From assembly GCF_020360975.1 (NCBI RefSeq), contig NW_025408671.1, forward strand, positions 2,170,001-2,234,000: 64,000 bases of DNA. The letters run 5' to 3'. This DNA comes from Hirsutella rhossiliensis (taxonomy: Eukaryota; Ascomycota; Sordariomycetes; Hypocreales; Ophiocordycipitaceae). This document shows positions 12,480 through 25,414 of the stretch, one piece after another (the first letter of the stretch is position 1; each line of letters opens with the position of its first letter). Below the pieces are notes generated by a model, which was not told the DNA's origin, ran no database searches, and saw only the letters and a program-made list of their open reading frames with translations. A program made the position numbers and the translations under genes.

Positions 12480-13555
12480 CTATAGTAATAGTAATAATAA
12501 GTAAGTTTTACTCTACTTAAGGCATTAGTTCGTTCCTAGCTATATAAGCCGCTCTATTAATATATACTTATAGTAATAGCTATAGTAGTAATAATAGCCT
12601 TAATAATAATAACTTTAACTAATACGTTCCCCGCCCTATAGAGCGGGAGGCCGTAATCTATAATACTAACTTCCGCGATAGATATATCTACCTCCCCCTC
12701 CCTTACTTCCTCCTTCTTAAAGCGTACGGAGTCGTTTATCAACGCTATACTAAGCACGGCCGACGATAGCTCTACCGCTACTACTACTCCTACCTATGCC
12801 CCCGCGACCGCGCCTACCGCCGCTGCCTCTACCTCTACTACGCTAGCCGCCCTTATATCGCCCTTTTAGGTAATAATACTATCCCTACCGCCGCCTATAA
12901 CGCCCGGCCCCTCTACCCCTACCTCCGCCTCTACTACCCCTATAAGACCGCTACCTAGCGAGTATAGTAGCTATTTTCCGCTAACTTCTTAAAGTATAAA
13001 CGCTAAGTATAGGCTAGAGCCGCCCGCGCGGCCCCCTATATATAGTATACGTCGTAGGAGCTCCCTTACGCCGACTAAGTCGGGCGCCGCTATAGCGGTA
13101 GTTATTACTAGTATATATATACCGGCCGCGCCTATAAGGCAGCGCTTCCTATCCTACTTACTATAGCGTTAGCTTAAAAGGCTAGCGCGTATAGGTAGGT
13201 ATAGGGGGCTACTAAGAAGCGACTTACCGCCGCCACCGCCGCTTACTATAATCTCTACGCCTTCGAGCGCTAGGGCCTTATCCCTAAGTAAGTTCCTCTC
13301 TTTTAGCTCTTTTACCTTTACTACTAACTCTCCTAGTACTAGGGATACTACCTTTATTACCTTATTAGCGGTCCCCTTAGCTATGCCCGCCGCCGCCCTT
13401 GCCCCTAGAGCCCTTAGAGCCGCTGCTACCGCTAACTAGCTCGTAGGCCTAAAAGGCCGCCTAAGCACCCTTAAGAGCGCCGCTACCGGAAATAAGGTAG
13501 AGGAGGATAATAAGGATAATAATAAGGATAATAATAAGGATAAAAAGTAAGTTTA
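12480..13555 (+). pseudogene. Antisense ORF relic of Gypsy-B copy 1 (C-x2-C-x6-C plus coiled coil)
   Basis: GC-rich sequence between the pol end and the 3' LTR, coding on the strand opposite pol. The frame near 13082-13260 reads GRRYSGSYY*YIYTGRAYKA, with TAY codons at 13103, 13112 and 13133 in Y-x2-Y-x6-Y spacing (ancestral Cys), then an Ala-rich helix including KKRLTAATAAYYNLYAFERQ. The N-terminal part (from about 12729) is Ser/Thr/Pro-rich, and the C-terminal part (13430-13550) reads LVGLKGRLSTL and then an acidic Asp/Asn/Lys tail; these lie in another frame, so this copy has at least two indels. In copy 2 the middle and end are in one frame. Function unknown. Confidence 0.5.
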
Positions 13556-13559
13556 AGTA

Positions 13560-16500
13560 GTCTAAGGGCTCTACCTTAAAATAAACGCTATTTTTATCTT
13601 TACTTATATTATTATACTTATATTATTATAACTACTTACTTTACTTTACTCACTTTATAGTCCTAGCTTAAGCTACTATTAATAGTCTATTAGTTTATTA
13701 TTTTTATTTACTATCTTAAATAAGGCCTTAAACTTATTAAGGGCTATAGCTCCTATAAACTTATATATAGGTTCTTATATAAGGTTAAGATACTTATACT
13801 ACTTAACGAGGACCTTTTAGCGTTTCCCCTTACTAACCCTTTTTTAGCGCGTAGCCTATATCTCTTTAACCTTAAACTTATCCTCTCTCTCTACTTTAAT
13901 TATAAGCGGTTAAGCGTCCGCTACTTCTTATCTAAGTAGTAGGTTAAAGGAGGCTTTATAAAGAAGGTCTATATTAATCTTATTATAGACCCCTATTAAG
14001 AGACTATTAAGCTCTATAACCTATAGGCTAATAACCCTTTATACTATAAACTTTATATATAGCTAGTTAAGCTTCTTCTTTAGCTATACTAACTTATAGT
14101 TATAGAGGTCTAGCTATACCTTATCTCTTACTATAAACCTATCTATTAGAGCCTTAGTCTTATTAGCGTACCGCTCTTAGTTTTACGCTATAGCGGCTAT
14201 TATAGATTAGTAATAATCTATAGTCTCTTATAGCTTTTATACGAATATAAAGGCGCGGCCCTTTAGTAATAAATTACTATACTACTCTATTACTAAATCT
14301 ATAGTAAAGGGAACTAGTAAGAGTAGTTTAAAGCTATATATTATAAAGAAAAGAGGTATCTTAATAGAGGTATATAGTCTATTATTTAACGTAAGTTAAG
14401 CTATAGGAAGCTACTAGTTTTAGTCTACTTAGTTATAGGCTATAATAGCTTATAAGTAAGCTTATACTTTTTAGTTAACCCTCTTAGGCCCTTTATTAGT
14501 CTATAAGTAATATATTATACTAAGTAGCTATATAATCTAAAGTAGCTAGTATAAGTACTACTAAAAGTAGCTAGTTTAAATTAATCCCTTATCGCTTATA
14601 ATAAAGGCTAGCTAGCTATATAAGCAGGCCTAGTACTATAGGAAGCGCTTTATATAGGACTTTATATCTATAAACGGTATTAGCTTTAATATTATAAACT
14701 TACTAAGTCGGTCTTTTATTACTTATATATAGTAGTTACCGCCCTTTATAAGTAGGAGGTCTATTATAAAGTCTATCTATATATATATATAGAACCGGTT
14801 AGGTACTAAAAGCTACTTAAGTAGCCCTTTAAGCTACGCCCTTTAAATCTTAATATAGCTATAGATATCGTAGTTATAGAAAAAGCGGTAAATATAGTAC
14901 TATAGGATGGGCTAGTAAAAATCCCTCGCGTAGCTTACTACTATACCTTACTAACCTAGGTAGCCTACGATACTAGAGTTATAAATAAGCTAGACTAGCT
15001 TCTCTTAGAGCTCGTTCTATTTATTTAGCTCTAGCGGTCTATCCTTCTCCTTAGCTTCTATAATATATAGCGCGCCCGGTACTTATAGTCTCCCCTACTA
15101 ACGTAAATACCCTTATAGGTTAATATAATAGTCGGCTACTTATACTTTTAGCTTTAGCTTTAGATTAAGGCGTTAAGCGCTAGACTTAATAGCATAGCGT
15201 ATACTTTTATAGGTACGGTCTAAAGATAATATCCTATCCTATAAGCGTTAAAGGACCTTATCTTAAAATACCTACGCTATATATACTCTTAGGCCGGACT
15301 ATCCCTCCTTACTAGACTAAGGTAAAGGTATAAAGGAAAGCTTATCTATTAGTACTATACTTCCCTTTACTAAGGAAGCTCCTATATAAGTCTATAGCGC
15401 CTCTTATAGAATAAGCTATAGATCCTAGGCCTTAATATCTACTCTTATTAGCTAGTCTTAATCCCTTTAAAAAAGTATATCTAGGACTATAGAGTCCTAC
15501 TTTAGCTAGTACTTAATTAAGAAGTTAAAGTATAAGAGATACTCCGCTTAATAGGCTTACCGCTTTAAGAGGTACTAGTAAGTTATAAAGTACTTAATAT
15601 TCTTATAGTTTATAAGAACCTTAAAGCTCTTATAGCTTTAGAGCTCCGCTTACTATTACTTAAGGTAGCTAATAATCGCTAGTATCTTTTTATTATAAAT
15701 AATATAATTCCGCTTTACTAAGGTTAGCTTATAAGAGTAGAACGCTACTAGTTACTTCCGCCCGTTTACCTCTTAAGAGAGCGTTCCTCTAAGTACCTAG
15801 CCGCTATAGTCCGCTTTAACTAACGTAGACCGGTTAAAGTCTTACTAAAGTAGTACTAAGGCTTAAGAGAATAGGCCCTTAAGCGTATAGAATGCTCCTT
15901 CTTATATAAGCCCTTAATAAAAGGTAGTTTACTTCCTAGTAATCTTATTTAAAGGTATTATAATATAAGAGAAGCTCTTAATAAATATCTTATAATAGTT
16001 CGCGAACTTAAGAAAGCTCTATACGCTTATTTATATAGTTAGGGCCGCTTAGTCTTAAATCGCTTAGATCTTTATAGGATCTACCTATATACCTACGCTT
16101 ATATAGATAATAAAGCTTAGGTACTTAACCCTCTTAACCCTAAATTTATACTTATTTAGGTCGAGGTAAAGCCTATAAAGTTAAAGGCGCTTTAAGACCC
16201 TCTATACTTTTTATATATAGTCCTTATAAGAGCCGCTTATATAAATAAGGATATTATTTATATATATAAAGGCGAACTTATTAAGGAAGTCTTAAAGTAT
16301 ATTATTAATATAATAGTAAAAGGTAGCGGGCGCTCCTAAGAAGCTAAAGGGCGTTATAAGCTACTTAAATAAGCTATAGTATATATAGAACGCTGTCTTT
16401 TACTCGCTACCCTCTAAGATCTATACCTTATAGAACGCTTATTTTATATTTAGCTTTATAAACTACTTTACCTTTAAGAGGTTATAGAGCGTATCTAAGA

Positions 16501-17093
16501 TTAAGGGTAAGGGGTAGTAGTCTAGCTTTATAATTATATTTAAAGCCCTATAGTTATAGTAGAACTATATCCCGCCCCTTAGTTTATATATAAATAACAC
16601 TAGCGCTCTTACTTTAAAGCTACTTACTTAAATAAAACCCTTATTTAAGAGGTCCCTTAGCGTCTTCTTTAGTACTAGTAGCTCTACGTATAATATACTA
16701 TATAGCGGTCTAAATAGTATAGGTAGTTCTTACCCCTTCTTATTAGTATAAAGTATAATCCTATAGTCTACCCTTAGCTTATATAAGTTAAGCTTATTTA
16801 CTTCCTAAGACTTAAATAATAGTAAAAGGTTATAGAAGCGCTCTAGTATTTACTATTATAGCTTAGCGGTTAACTTTAGCTTTTTTATTTAAAAGGCTTT
16901 ATCGATATCTACTAAGCTAACTATATAGACCGCTATATTAGCCGCTACCCGGCCTTCCTCCTACTTTACTTATTATATAGTTCCTATAAAGATAAAAGTA
17001 AGGACTTCTTAGGCTAAGTATAAAGCTTATATACTTAATCCTATACTTATAGAACTATCGTTATAGCGGACCTATTATTATATGGGCCTAAAC
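13560..17093 (-). pseudogene. pol relic of Gypsy-B copy 1 (reverse transcriptase to chromodomain)
   Basis: This is the reverse complement of copy 2 from about 18610 to 22180. Reading leftwards it holds the end of the protease region, reverse transcriptase (about 16850-16250), RNase H, integrase and a chromodomain variant near 13770. It ends at 17093, where copy 2 is inserted; the missing N-terminal part resumes at 23831. RIP stops throughout. Confidence 0.8.
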
Positions 17094-17114
17094 TATAAGA
17101 GTCTTTAACTACCC

Positions 17115-20100
17115 TTAAGCGGATAGGAAGTATTATAGCTATCCTAGAAGCGATTAAAAGCGCGACGGCTAGTAAGAAAAATAAGGTTCTCGCTATACTA
17201 AGGGAGCCGTCTATAAGACTAGCGTTAACCCCTATAACCTTAGTAATACCGGTTATAGCGGCGGTACTACTAATATAGAAGCTACTTCCTTAGCCGACTT
17301 AGGATAGTAAGCCTAAGTCTTTTTACTTCTTCCTTAGCTAGCTATAAACGAAGTTTATAATAGATAAGAAATAGGGCCTAAACGGCTATTATAATATAGC
17401 GTAGTATTCGCTCCTCTATACGCTACTAGAGCCTTAAATACAGCGGATCTTTAGATTCTAGGATAAGGGCGGCCCTAAAGGTAGACGCGACCTATAGGAC
17501 TTCTTCTAATACCTTATATATATATTTAGCAACGTATAGGAGTAGGAGAAGGCGTAGGATAGGCTATAGACCCTTAAGTAGAGGGATAGGTAGACCTTTA
17601 GCGAATTCCTCCCTAACTTTAAAGAGACGCTCTTATAAGTAGCGGGAACTATAGTATAAGAAGATAGCGTAAAGCTTATATAGTTATAGAACTTAATTAC
17701 GCTAGCCCTACGGGAGCTACTTATCCCTATAATTATACCTACTAACTACGGCGAGTATATAAGCCGGTTAATAAAGGTAGTATAGGGCTATAAGTAGACG
17801 CTGTGTTTTTAAAAGCTTCGTAAGTATACGCTATATAGCGGTAATAGGATTACCGCCCCTCTATAAGAAGAATAGCCGACTATCGATACTAATAGAGATA
17901 CCTTAATATCGGCTACCTATATAGACCGAGCTAAACGTAGTAGGAAGTCGTCTTTAAATATCCCCTATACTATCCCGCTCTCTAAGTAGCGGGCGAAGTA
18001 GGTAATAAGCAAGGAAATCGGGAAAAGGAAGGCTAACGGCCGCTACCTATATTATAGCGCGTCTATATACTTTATATTAAAATGCCCCTTCCTTTTAGCT
18101 AAGCGGCCTATAGTAGTTCGAGTAGCGAAGATAGAACCGCTCCTTACCTTAAACGATAAAGAGAACTCCGCTCCCTTAAGCCTAAAGGAAAAAAAGTAGC
18201 TCTAGAGTAAAGATAGGCTCTAGAGCCCTAATTACTAGTACTAGTAAATAAGAAGGAGGAATTATCCGCTTATATAAAAGAAGAGCTTACTTTAATATAG
18301 GTTATAGTTAATAACTCCTTACCCGTCGCTGCCCTTATAAATAAGGGCTGCTAGTACTACGCCGTAGTTAACGAGGCGCTTATACGAGAGATATAAGTAC
18401 TAGTAGAAAAGATCGCCCTAAGGCGAGTAAAGGGCGCCTTAAGCGCAATAGAGGGTATAGTAATTAAGGGCATTATATAGCTAGCTATAAAGGTTAACGG
18501 TTACTATAAGCTTATCGTAGCCTATATAATCCCTTAACTAGAGTTTCCCTTAATCCTCGGGAAACCCTAATTATTATATATAGAGTTATACTTAGTTTTA
18601 TATTAAAAGAAGCTATAGTTTAGGCCTATATAACGGTAGGTCCGCTATAATAATAGTTCTATAAGCGTAGGACTAAGCGTACGAGCTTTATACTTAGTAT
18701 AAGAAGTCCTTACCTCTATCTTTATAAGAACTATACGACGGTTAGAGTAAGAGGAAGGCCGGGTAGCGGCTAACGTAGCGGTTTATATAGTTAGCTTAGC
18801 GGATATCGATAAGGCCCTTTAAGTAAAGAAGCTAAAGTCGCCCTTTAAGCTACGGTAGTAGATACTAGAGCGCTTTTACGACCTCTTACCGCTATTTAAG
18901 TCCTAGGAAGCGGATAAGCTTAACTTATATAAGCTAAGGGTAAACTATAAGATTATACTCCGTATTAATAAGAAGGGGTAGGAACTACCTATACTATTTA
19001 GACCGCTATATAGTATATTATACGCGGAACTACTAGTACTAAAGAAGACGCTAAGGGACCTCCTAAATAAGGGTTTTATTTAAGTAAGTAGCTCTAAAGT
19101 AAGAGCGCTAGTCTTATTTATATATAAACTAAGGGGTAGGATATAGTTCTATTATAACTATAGGGCTTTAAATATAATTATAAGGCTAGACCGCTACCTT
19201 TTACCCTTAATCTTAAATATACTCCGTAACCTTTCGAAGGTAAAGTAGTTTATAAAGCTAGATATAAAATAAGCGTTTTATAAGGTATAAATCTTAGAGG
19301 GTAATAAGTAAAAGACAGCGTTCTATATACGCTATAGCTTATTTAAGTAGCTTATAACGCCCTTTAGCCTCTTAGGAGCGCCCGCTACCTTTTAGTATTA
19401 TATTAATAACGTACTTTAGGACTTCCTCGATAAGTTCGCCTCTATATATATAGATAATATCCTTATTTATATAAGCGGCTCTTATAAGGACTATATATAG
19501 AAAGTATAGAGGGTCCTAGAGCGCCTCTAACTTTATAGGCTCTACCTTAACCTAAATAAGTATAAATTTAGGGTTAAAAGGGTTAAGTACCTAAGCTTTA
19601 TTATTTACGCCGGCGTAAGTATATAGGCGGATCCTATAAAGATCTAGGCGATTTAGGACTAAGCTACCTTAACTATATAGATAGGTATATAGAGCTTCTT
19701 TAAGTTCGCGAACTATTATAGGACATTTATTAAGGGCTTCTCTTATATTATAATACCCTTAAACGAGATTACTAGGAAGTAGACCGCTTTTCGCTAAGGG
19801 CCCGTATAGGAAGGAGCGTTCTATATACTTAAGGACCTATTCTCTTAAGCCCTAGTACTACTTTAGTAGGACTTTAACTAGTCTACGTTAGTTAAAGTAA
19901 ACTATAGCGGCTAAGTACTTAGAGGAACGCTCTCCTAGGAGGTAGATAGGCGGAAGTAACTAGTAGCGTTCTACTCCTATAAGCTAACCTTAGTAGAGCG
20001 GAATTACGCTATTTACGATAAGGAGATACTAGCGATTATTAGCTACCTTAAGTAATAGTAAGCGGAGCTCTAGAGCTATAAGAGCTTCGAGGTTCTTATA

Positions 20101-22080
20101 GACTATAGGAACCTTAAGTACTTTATAACTCGCTAGTACCTCTTAAAGCGGTAAGCCCGCTAAGTAGAGTATCTCTTATACTTTAACTTCTTAATTAAGT
20201 ACCGGCTAAGGTAGGACTCCGTAGTCTTAGATACGCTTTCCTAGAGGGATTAAGACCGGCTAACGAGAGTAAATATTAAGGCCTAGGATCTATAGCTTAT
20301 CCTATAAGAAGCGCTATAAACTTATATAGGAGCTTCCTTAATAGAGGAAGGCGCGGCGCTAATAGATAAGCCTTCCCTTATACCTTTGCCTTAGCTTAGT
20401 AAGGAGGGATAGACCGGCCTAGGGGCGCGTACGGCGCGGGTATTCTAAGATAAGGTCCTCTAGCGCTTATAGGATAGGATATCGTTTTTAGACCGTACCT
20501 ACGAGAGCGTACGCCGCGCCGTTAAGTCCGGCGCTCGATGCCTTAATCTAAAGCTAAAGCTAAAGGTATAAGTAGCTAACTATTATATCGACCTACGGGG
20601 GCACCTATATTAGCGGGGGAGACTATAGGTGCCGGGCGCGCTATATACTATAAAAGCTAGGGAGAAGGATAGACCGCTAGAGCTAGATAAACGGAACGAG
20701 CTCTAAGGGAAGCTAGTCTAGCTCGTCTATAACTCTAATATCGTAGGCTACCTAAGTAGGTAAGGTATAGTAGTAGGCCTCGCGAGGGATTTCTACTAGC
20801 CCCTCCTATAGTACTATATTCGCCGCTTCCTCTATAACTACGATATCTATAACTATACTAAGATTTAGAGGGCGTAGCTTAAAGGGCTACTTAAGTAGCT
20901 TCCGGTACCTAACTAGTTCTATATATATATATAGATAGACTTTATAATAGACCTCTTACTTATAGAGGGCGGTAACCGCTATATATAGGTAATTAAGGAC
21001 CGACTTAGTAAGTCTATAGTATTAAAGCCGATACCGTTTATAGATATAGAGTTTTATATAGAGCGCTTCCTATAATACTAGGCCCGCTTATATAGCTAGC
21101 TAGCCTTTATTATAAGCGATAAGGGATCGAATTAAACTAGCCGCTTTTAGTAGTACCTATACTAGCTACTTTAAATTATATAGCTACTTAGTACGGTATA
21201 TTACTTATAGACCGATAGAGGGCCTAAGAGGGTTAACTAAGAGGTATAGGCTTACCTATAGGCCGTCGTAGCCTATAACTAAGTAGACTAAGACCGTTAG
21301 CTCCCCGCGGCCTAACTTACGTTAAATAGTAGACTATATACCTTTATTAAGATAGCCCTTTTCTTTATAATATATAGCTTCGAACTACCCTTACTAGTTC
21401 CCTTTACTATAGATATAGTAGCGGAGTAGTATAGTAATTCGTTACTAGAGGGCCGCGCCTCTACGTTTATATAAAAGCTATAAGAGACTATAGATTATTA
21501 CTAATCCGCGATAGCCGCCGCGGCGTAAGATTAAGAGCGGTATACTAATAAGACTAAGGCCCTAGTAAATAGGTTTATAGTAAGAGATAAGGTATAGCTA
21601 GACCTCTATAACTATAGGTCGGCATAGCTAAAGAAGAAGCTTAACTAGCTATATATAAAGTTTATAGTATAAAGGGTTATTAGCTTATAGGTTATAGAGC
21701 TCGATAGTCTCTTAATAGGGGTCTATAATAAGATTAATATAGACCTCCTTTATAGAGCCTCCTTTAACCCGCTACCTAGATAAAAAGTAGTAGACGCTTA
21801 ACTACCTATAATTAAGGTAGAGGGAGAGGATAAGTTCGAGGTTAAAGAGATATAGGCCGCGCGCTAGAAAACGGTTAGTAAGGGAAAACGCTAGGAGGTC
21901 CTCGTTAAGTAGCGCGGGTATCTCGACCCTATATAGGAACCTATATATAAGTTTATAAGAACTATAGCCCTTAATAAGTTTAAAGCCTTATTTAGAATAG
22001 TAAACGAGAATAATAAACTAGCGGACTACTAATAATAGCCTAAGCTAGGACTATAAAGTAAGTATAGCGGAGGGGGTAGT
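17115..22080 (+). pseudogene. gag-pol relic of Gypsy-B copy 2
   Basis: Domains in order on the plus strand, after allowing for RIP: a Gag core (about 17300-17900, including FSEFLPNFKETLLQVAGTIV near 17597-17655); a CCHC knuckle GRYLYYSASIYFILKCPF near 18040-18095; an aspartic protease with ALINKG (from ALVDTG) near 18330; reverse transcriptase near 18990-19530 with FYYNYRALN, SLLGAPATFQYYINN and YIDNILIY (from YVDDILIY); RNase H with NYAIYDKEILAI near 20000; integrase near 21070-21500 (IISDKGSN, VYYLQTDRGPKRVNQ); and a chromodomain-like YLDPIQEPIYKF near 21920. The order RT-RNase H-integrase identifies Ty3/Gypsy. TAG stands for Trp and Gln at many sites, so no protein is made. Confidence 0.88.
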
Positions 22081-22179
22081 TATAGTAATATAGGCAATAT
22101 AAGTATAATAGTATAAGTAGAGATAAAAATAGCGTTTATTATAAAGTAGAGCCCTTAGACTACCTAGGCTTATTCTTTA

Positions 22180-23270
22180 TTGTTATTATTATTATTATCT
22201 TTATTATCGTCGTCCTTATTAGCCTCCTCTTTCTTATTAGCGGCGGCGGTAGTCTCTAGGGCGCTAAGGCGGCCCTCTAAGCCTATAAGCTAGTCGGCGG
22301 CGGCGGCGGCTCTAAGGGTAGAGGGGCGGCGGCTAGCGGCGGCGGTAGGGGCAGCGGCGGTAGTAGAGGCGGGCACGGCTAAGGGGACCGCCGATAGGGC
22401 GATAGAGGTAGTATCCCTAGCGCCGGGTACGTTAAAGGCGGAAATAAGAGAGTAGAGGAGTAGGACTTACTTAGGTATAAGGCCCTATTACTTAAGGGCG
22501 CGGAGGTTATAGTAAGCGGCGGCGGCGGCGGTAAGGCGCTTCTTAATAGCCCCCTACGCCTACCTATATAAGCCGGCCTTCTAAGCCGACGCCGTAGCGA
22601 GTAAGACGGGAGGCGCCGCCTTATAAGCGTAGCCGGCTCGCGCGTACTAATAATAGCTGCCGCCGCGGCGGCGCCCGGCTTAGTTAAAGTAGTTAAGCTC
22701 CTATAACGTATAACATATATAAGGGGCCGAGTAGGCGGCGCCGGCCTATACTTAGCGCTTATACTATAGGAGGTTAGCGGATAACGTCTATTACGCTTAC
22801 CTAACTATAGACTTACGGGGGTAGCGGAGACGGAGGCGGGGGCTAAGGGGCCGGGCGTTATAGGTAGCGGCGGGGACGGCGTTATTACCCTAAGGGGCGA
22901 CGTAAGAGCGAATAGCGTAATAGAGGCGGCGGCGGCGGCGGTAAGAGCGGTAGTAGCGGTATAGGTAGGAGCGGCGGCAGCGGCGGAGTCGTCGTCGGCC
23001 GCGGCTAGTACGGCGTCGACGAACGACTCTATATACTCTAAGAAGGAGGAGGTAGGAGAGGGAGAGGCGGATATATCTATCGTAGAAGTTAGTACGATAG
23101 AATACGGCCTTTTACTTTATAAGGCGCGGAACTTATTAATTAAAGTTATTATTATTATTAAGGCTATTATTACTACTACCGCTACTACTATAAGTATACG
23201 TTAATAGAGCGGCCTATATAGCTAGGAACGGACTAACGCCCTAGGTAGAGCGGAACTTACCTATTAATAC
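22180..23270 (-). pseudogene. Antisense ORF relic of Gypsy-B copy 2
   Basis: The minus strand keeps one frame from about 22700 down to 22190 interrupted only by TAG/TAA codons of RIP type. It reads GGSYY*YARAGYAYKAAPP (C-x2-C-x6-C with Cys turned to Tyr), an Ala/Lys/Leu helix with KKRLTAAAAAYYNL, a Ser/Thr/Ala-rich linker with RDTTSIALSAVPLAVPA, and a C-terminal LIGLEGRLSALETT that resembles a short leucine zipper. Upstream (22700-23270) is Pro/Ser-rich with an acidic start. The same protein can be followed in copies 1 and C, which argues for a real ancestral gene rather than a chance open frame. Confidence 0.5.
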
Positions 23271-23639
23271 TACTACTATAGTTAAAGAAGGGAGAGAAGG
23301 AAGGGAAGGGGGAAGGGAAGGATACCGCCTTATATACCCCTTAGTAGAGGATACTACCTAAAGTAGAGGGGATAGGCAACCTAAGGCTTACGTAGGTCTA
23401 GACTAGCCGCCGGCTACCTAAGGGCGTATATAATAGGTTATACCCTTATTTAAATAGCTAGCCGGCTAACGAGTATAGAGCTAGGTCCTAGCTACTTAGG
23501 CTAATAGGCGCGGGGATAATAAGGCTAGTAGGGCCGGCCTTATTAACGGGAAAGGGTAGGAAAGAGCCCGTAGTATAGGCCTAATTATATAGGAGCTATT
23601 AATAAGGTAGCGCTACGCCGCGCTTAAGGGAGGGTATTA

Positions 23640-23825
23640 TATAAGAGTCTTTAACTATTATAAGTAATAGGCTTAGGCCGCGGCCTAAGCTATATAGTTA
23701 TATATAGAGGGCTAGATCCTATAAGTATAAGGGCGGGCTAGCCGCGTATAAAAGAGCTCTATATAGCTTATTAATATTATCCTATAGATAATACCTATAT
23801 ATATACCTCTGCCTACTCCGTAATA
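23640..23825 (+). repeat. 3' LTR of Gypsy-B copy 2 (186 bp)
   Basis: It begins TATAAGAGTC and ends CCGTAATA, with TAAAC directly after it. It is the least RIP-altered LTR of the family here: its palindromic core at 23671-23690 is GCTTAGGCCGCGGCCTAAGC. A TATAAAAG box at about 23736-23743 could have been the element's core promoter. Confidence 0.88.
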
Positions 23826-23830
23826 TAAAC

Positions 23831-25414
23831 TATAGCTTCTTTTACTATAAAATTAAGTATAACTCTAAATATAATAACTAAGGTTTCCTAAGGATTAAGG
23901 GAAACTTTAATTAAGGGATTATATAGGCTATAATAAGCTTATAGTAGCCGTCGACCTTTATAGCTAGCTATATAATACCCTTAATTACTATACCTTTTAT
24001 TACGCTTAAGGCGCCCTTTACTTACCTTAAGGCGATCTTTTCTACTAGTAATTATATCTCTTATATAAGTACTTTATTAACTATAGTATAGTTCTAATAG
24101 CCTTTATTTATAAGGGTAGTAATAAGTAAAGAGTTATTAATTATAACTTATATTAAAGTAGGCTTTTCTTTTATATAGGTAGATAATTCCTCTATCTCTC
24201 TTATTAGTACTAGTAATTAAGGCTCTAGAGCCTATCTTTACTTTAGAGCTACTCTTTTTCCTTTAGGCCTAAGAGGGCGGAGTTCTTTTTATCGTCTAAG
24301 GTAAGGAGCGGTTCTATCTTTACTACTTAAACCGCTATAAGCCGCTTAGCTAAAAGGAAAGAGTATTTTAGTATAAAGTATATAAACGCGCTATAATATA
24401 GGTAGCGGCCGTTAGCCTTCCTTTTCTTAATTTCCTTACTTATTACCTACTTCGCCTACTACTTAAAGTATAGGGCGGTATAAGGGGTAGCTAACGGCGT
24501 CTTCCTACCGCGTTTAGCCCGGTCTATATAAGTAGCTAATATTAAGGTATTCTTATTTATATTAATAGCCGGTTATTTATCTTATAAAGGGGCGGTAATC
24601 CTATCGCTATTATATAGCGTACGCTTATAGAGCTTTTAAAAATATAGCGTTAACTTATAGCCCTATACTACCTTTATTAACCGGCTTATATACTTACTAT
24701 AGTTAGTAGGTATAATTATAAGGATAAGTAGCTCTTATAAGGCTAGCGTAATCGAATTCTATAGCTATATAAGCTTCGCGCTATCTTCTTATACTATAGT
24801 CCCTACTACTTATAAGAGCGTCTCTTTAAAATCGGGGAGGAATTTACTAAAGGTTTATTTATCTCTTTACTTAAGGGTCTATAGTATATCTTACGCTTTC
24901 TCCCGCTCCTATACGTTGCCGAATATATATATAAGGTATTAAAAGAAGTCTTATAAGTCGCGTCTACCCTTAGGGCCGCCCTTATCTTAGAATCTAAAGA
25001 TCCGCTATATCTAAGGCTCTAGTAGTATATAAAGGAGCGAATACTATGCTATATCGCGATAGCTATTTAAGCCTTATTTCTTATTAGTTATAAACTTTAT
25101 CTATAGCCGGCTAAGGAAGAAGTAAAAGGACTCTAGCTTACTATCTTAAGTTAGCTAAAGGAGTAGCTTCTACGTTAGTAGTATCGCCGCTATAACTAGC
25201 GGTATAGAGGTTATAGGGGTTAAAGCTAGTCCTATAGACGGCTCCCTTAATATAGCGAGAACCTTATCCTTCTCGCTAGCCGTTATACTTTTAATCGCTT
25301 TTAGGATAGCTATAATACTTCCTATCTATTTAAGGAGGGGTAGAGTACTTTCTTAAGGAGGTAGTACCCTCTTTAAAGAGATATCTATTAGATCTATTAG
25401 TTAATAGCTTATAC
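23831..25414 (-). pseudogene. gag and protease relic of Gypsy-B copy 1
   Basis: This is the reverse complement of copy 2 from about 18610 back to 17110, then of the leader seen in copy C at 54734-54830. It supplies the part of copy 1 missing at 17093. The zinc-knuckle region lies near 24350-24420 and the gag start near 25330; 25331-25414 is the untranslated leader beside the 5' LTR. RIP stops and lost starts make it non-coding. Confidence 0.8.

Larger units (their letters stand above)
17094..23825 (+). mobile_element. Gypsy-B copy 2, inserted in Gypsy-B copy 1, with deleted 5' LTR
   Basis: The element is flanked by TAAAC at 17089-17093 and 23826-23830, and copy 1 reads continuously across once copy 2 and one TAAAC are removed. 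The 3' LTR is complete (23640-23825), with a polypurine run AAGGGAGGG just before it. At the 5' end only the first 18 bp of the LTR remain (17094-17111), joined directly to the gag leader at CCCTTAAGCGG. By comparison with copy C, the rest of the 5' LTR, the primer-binding region and part of the leader have been deleted. Confidence 0.9.

Noticed and set aside
12557..12757. 66-codon minus-strand frame in the Gypsy-B antisense region
   Set aside because: It lies in the 3' part of a RIP-mutated retrotransposon, has no counterpart frame conserved in the other copies, and reads low-complexity Ile/Val runs made by TA-rich sequence.
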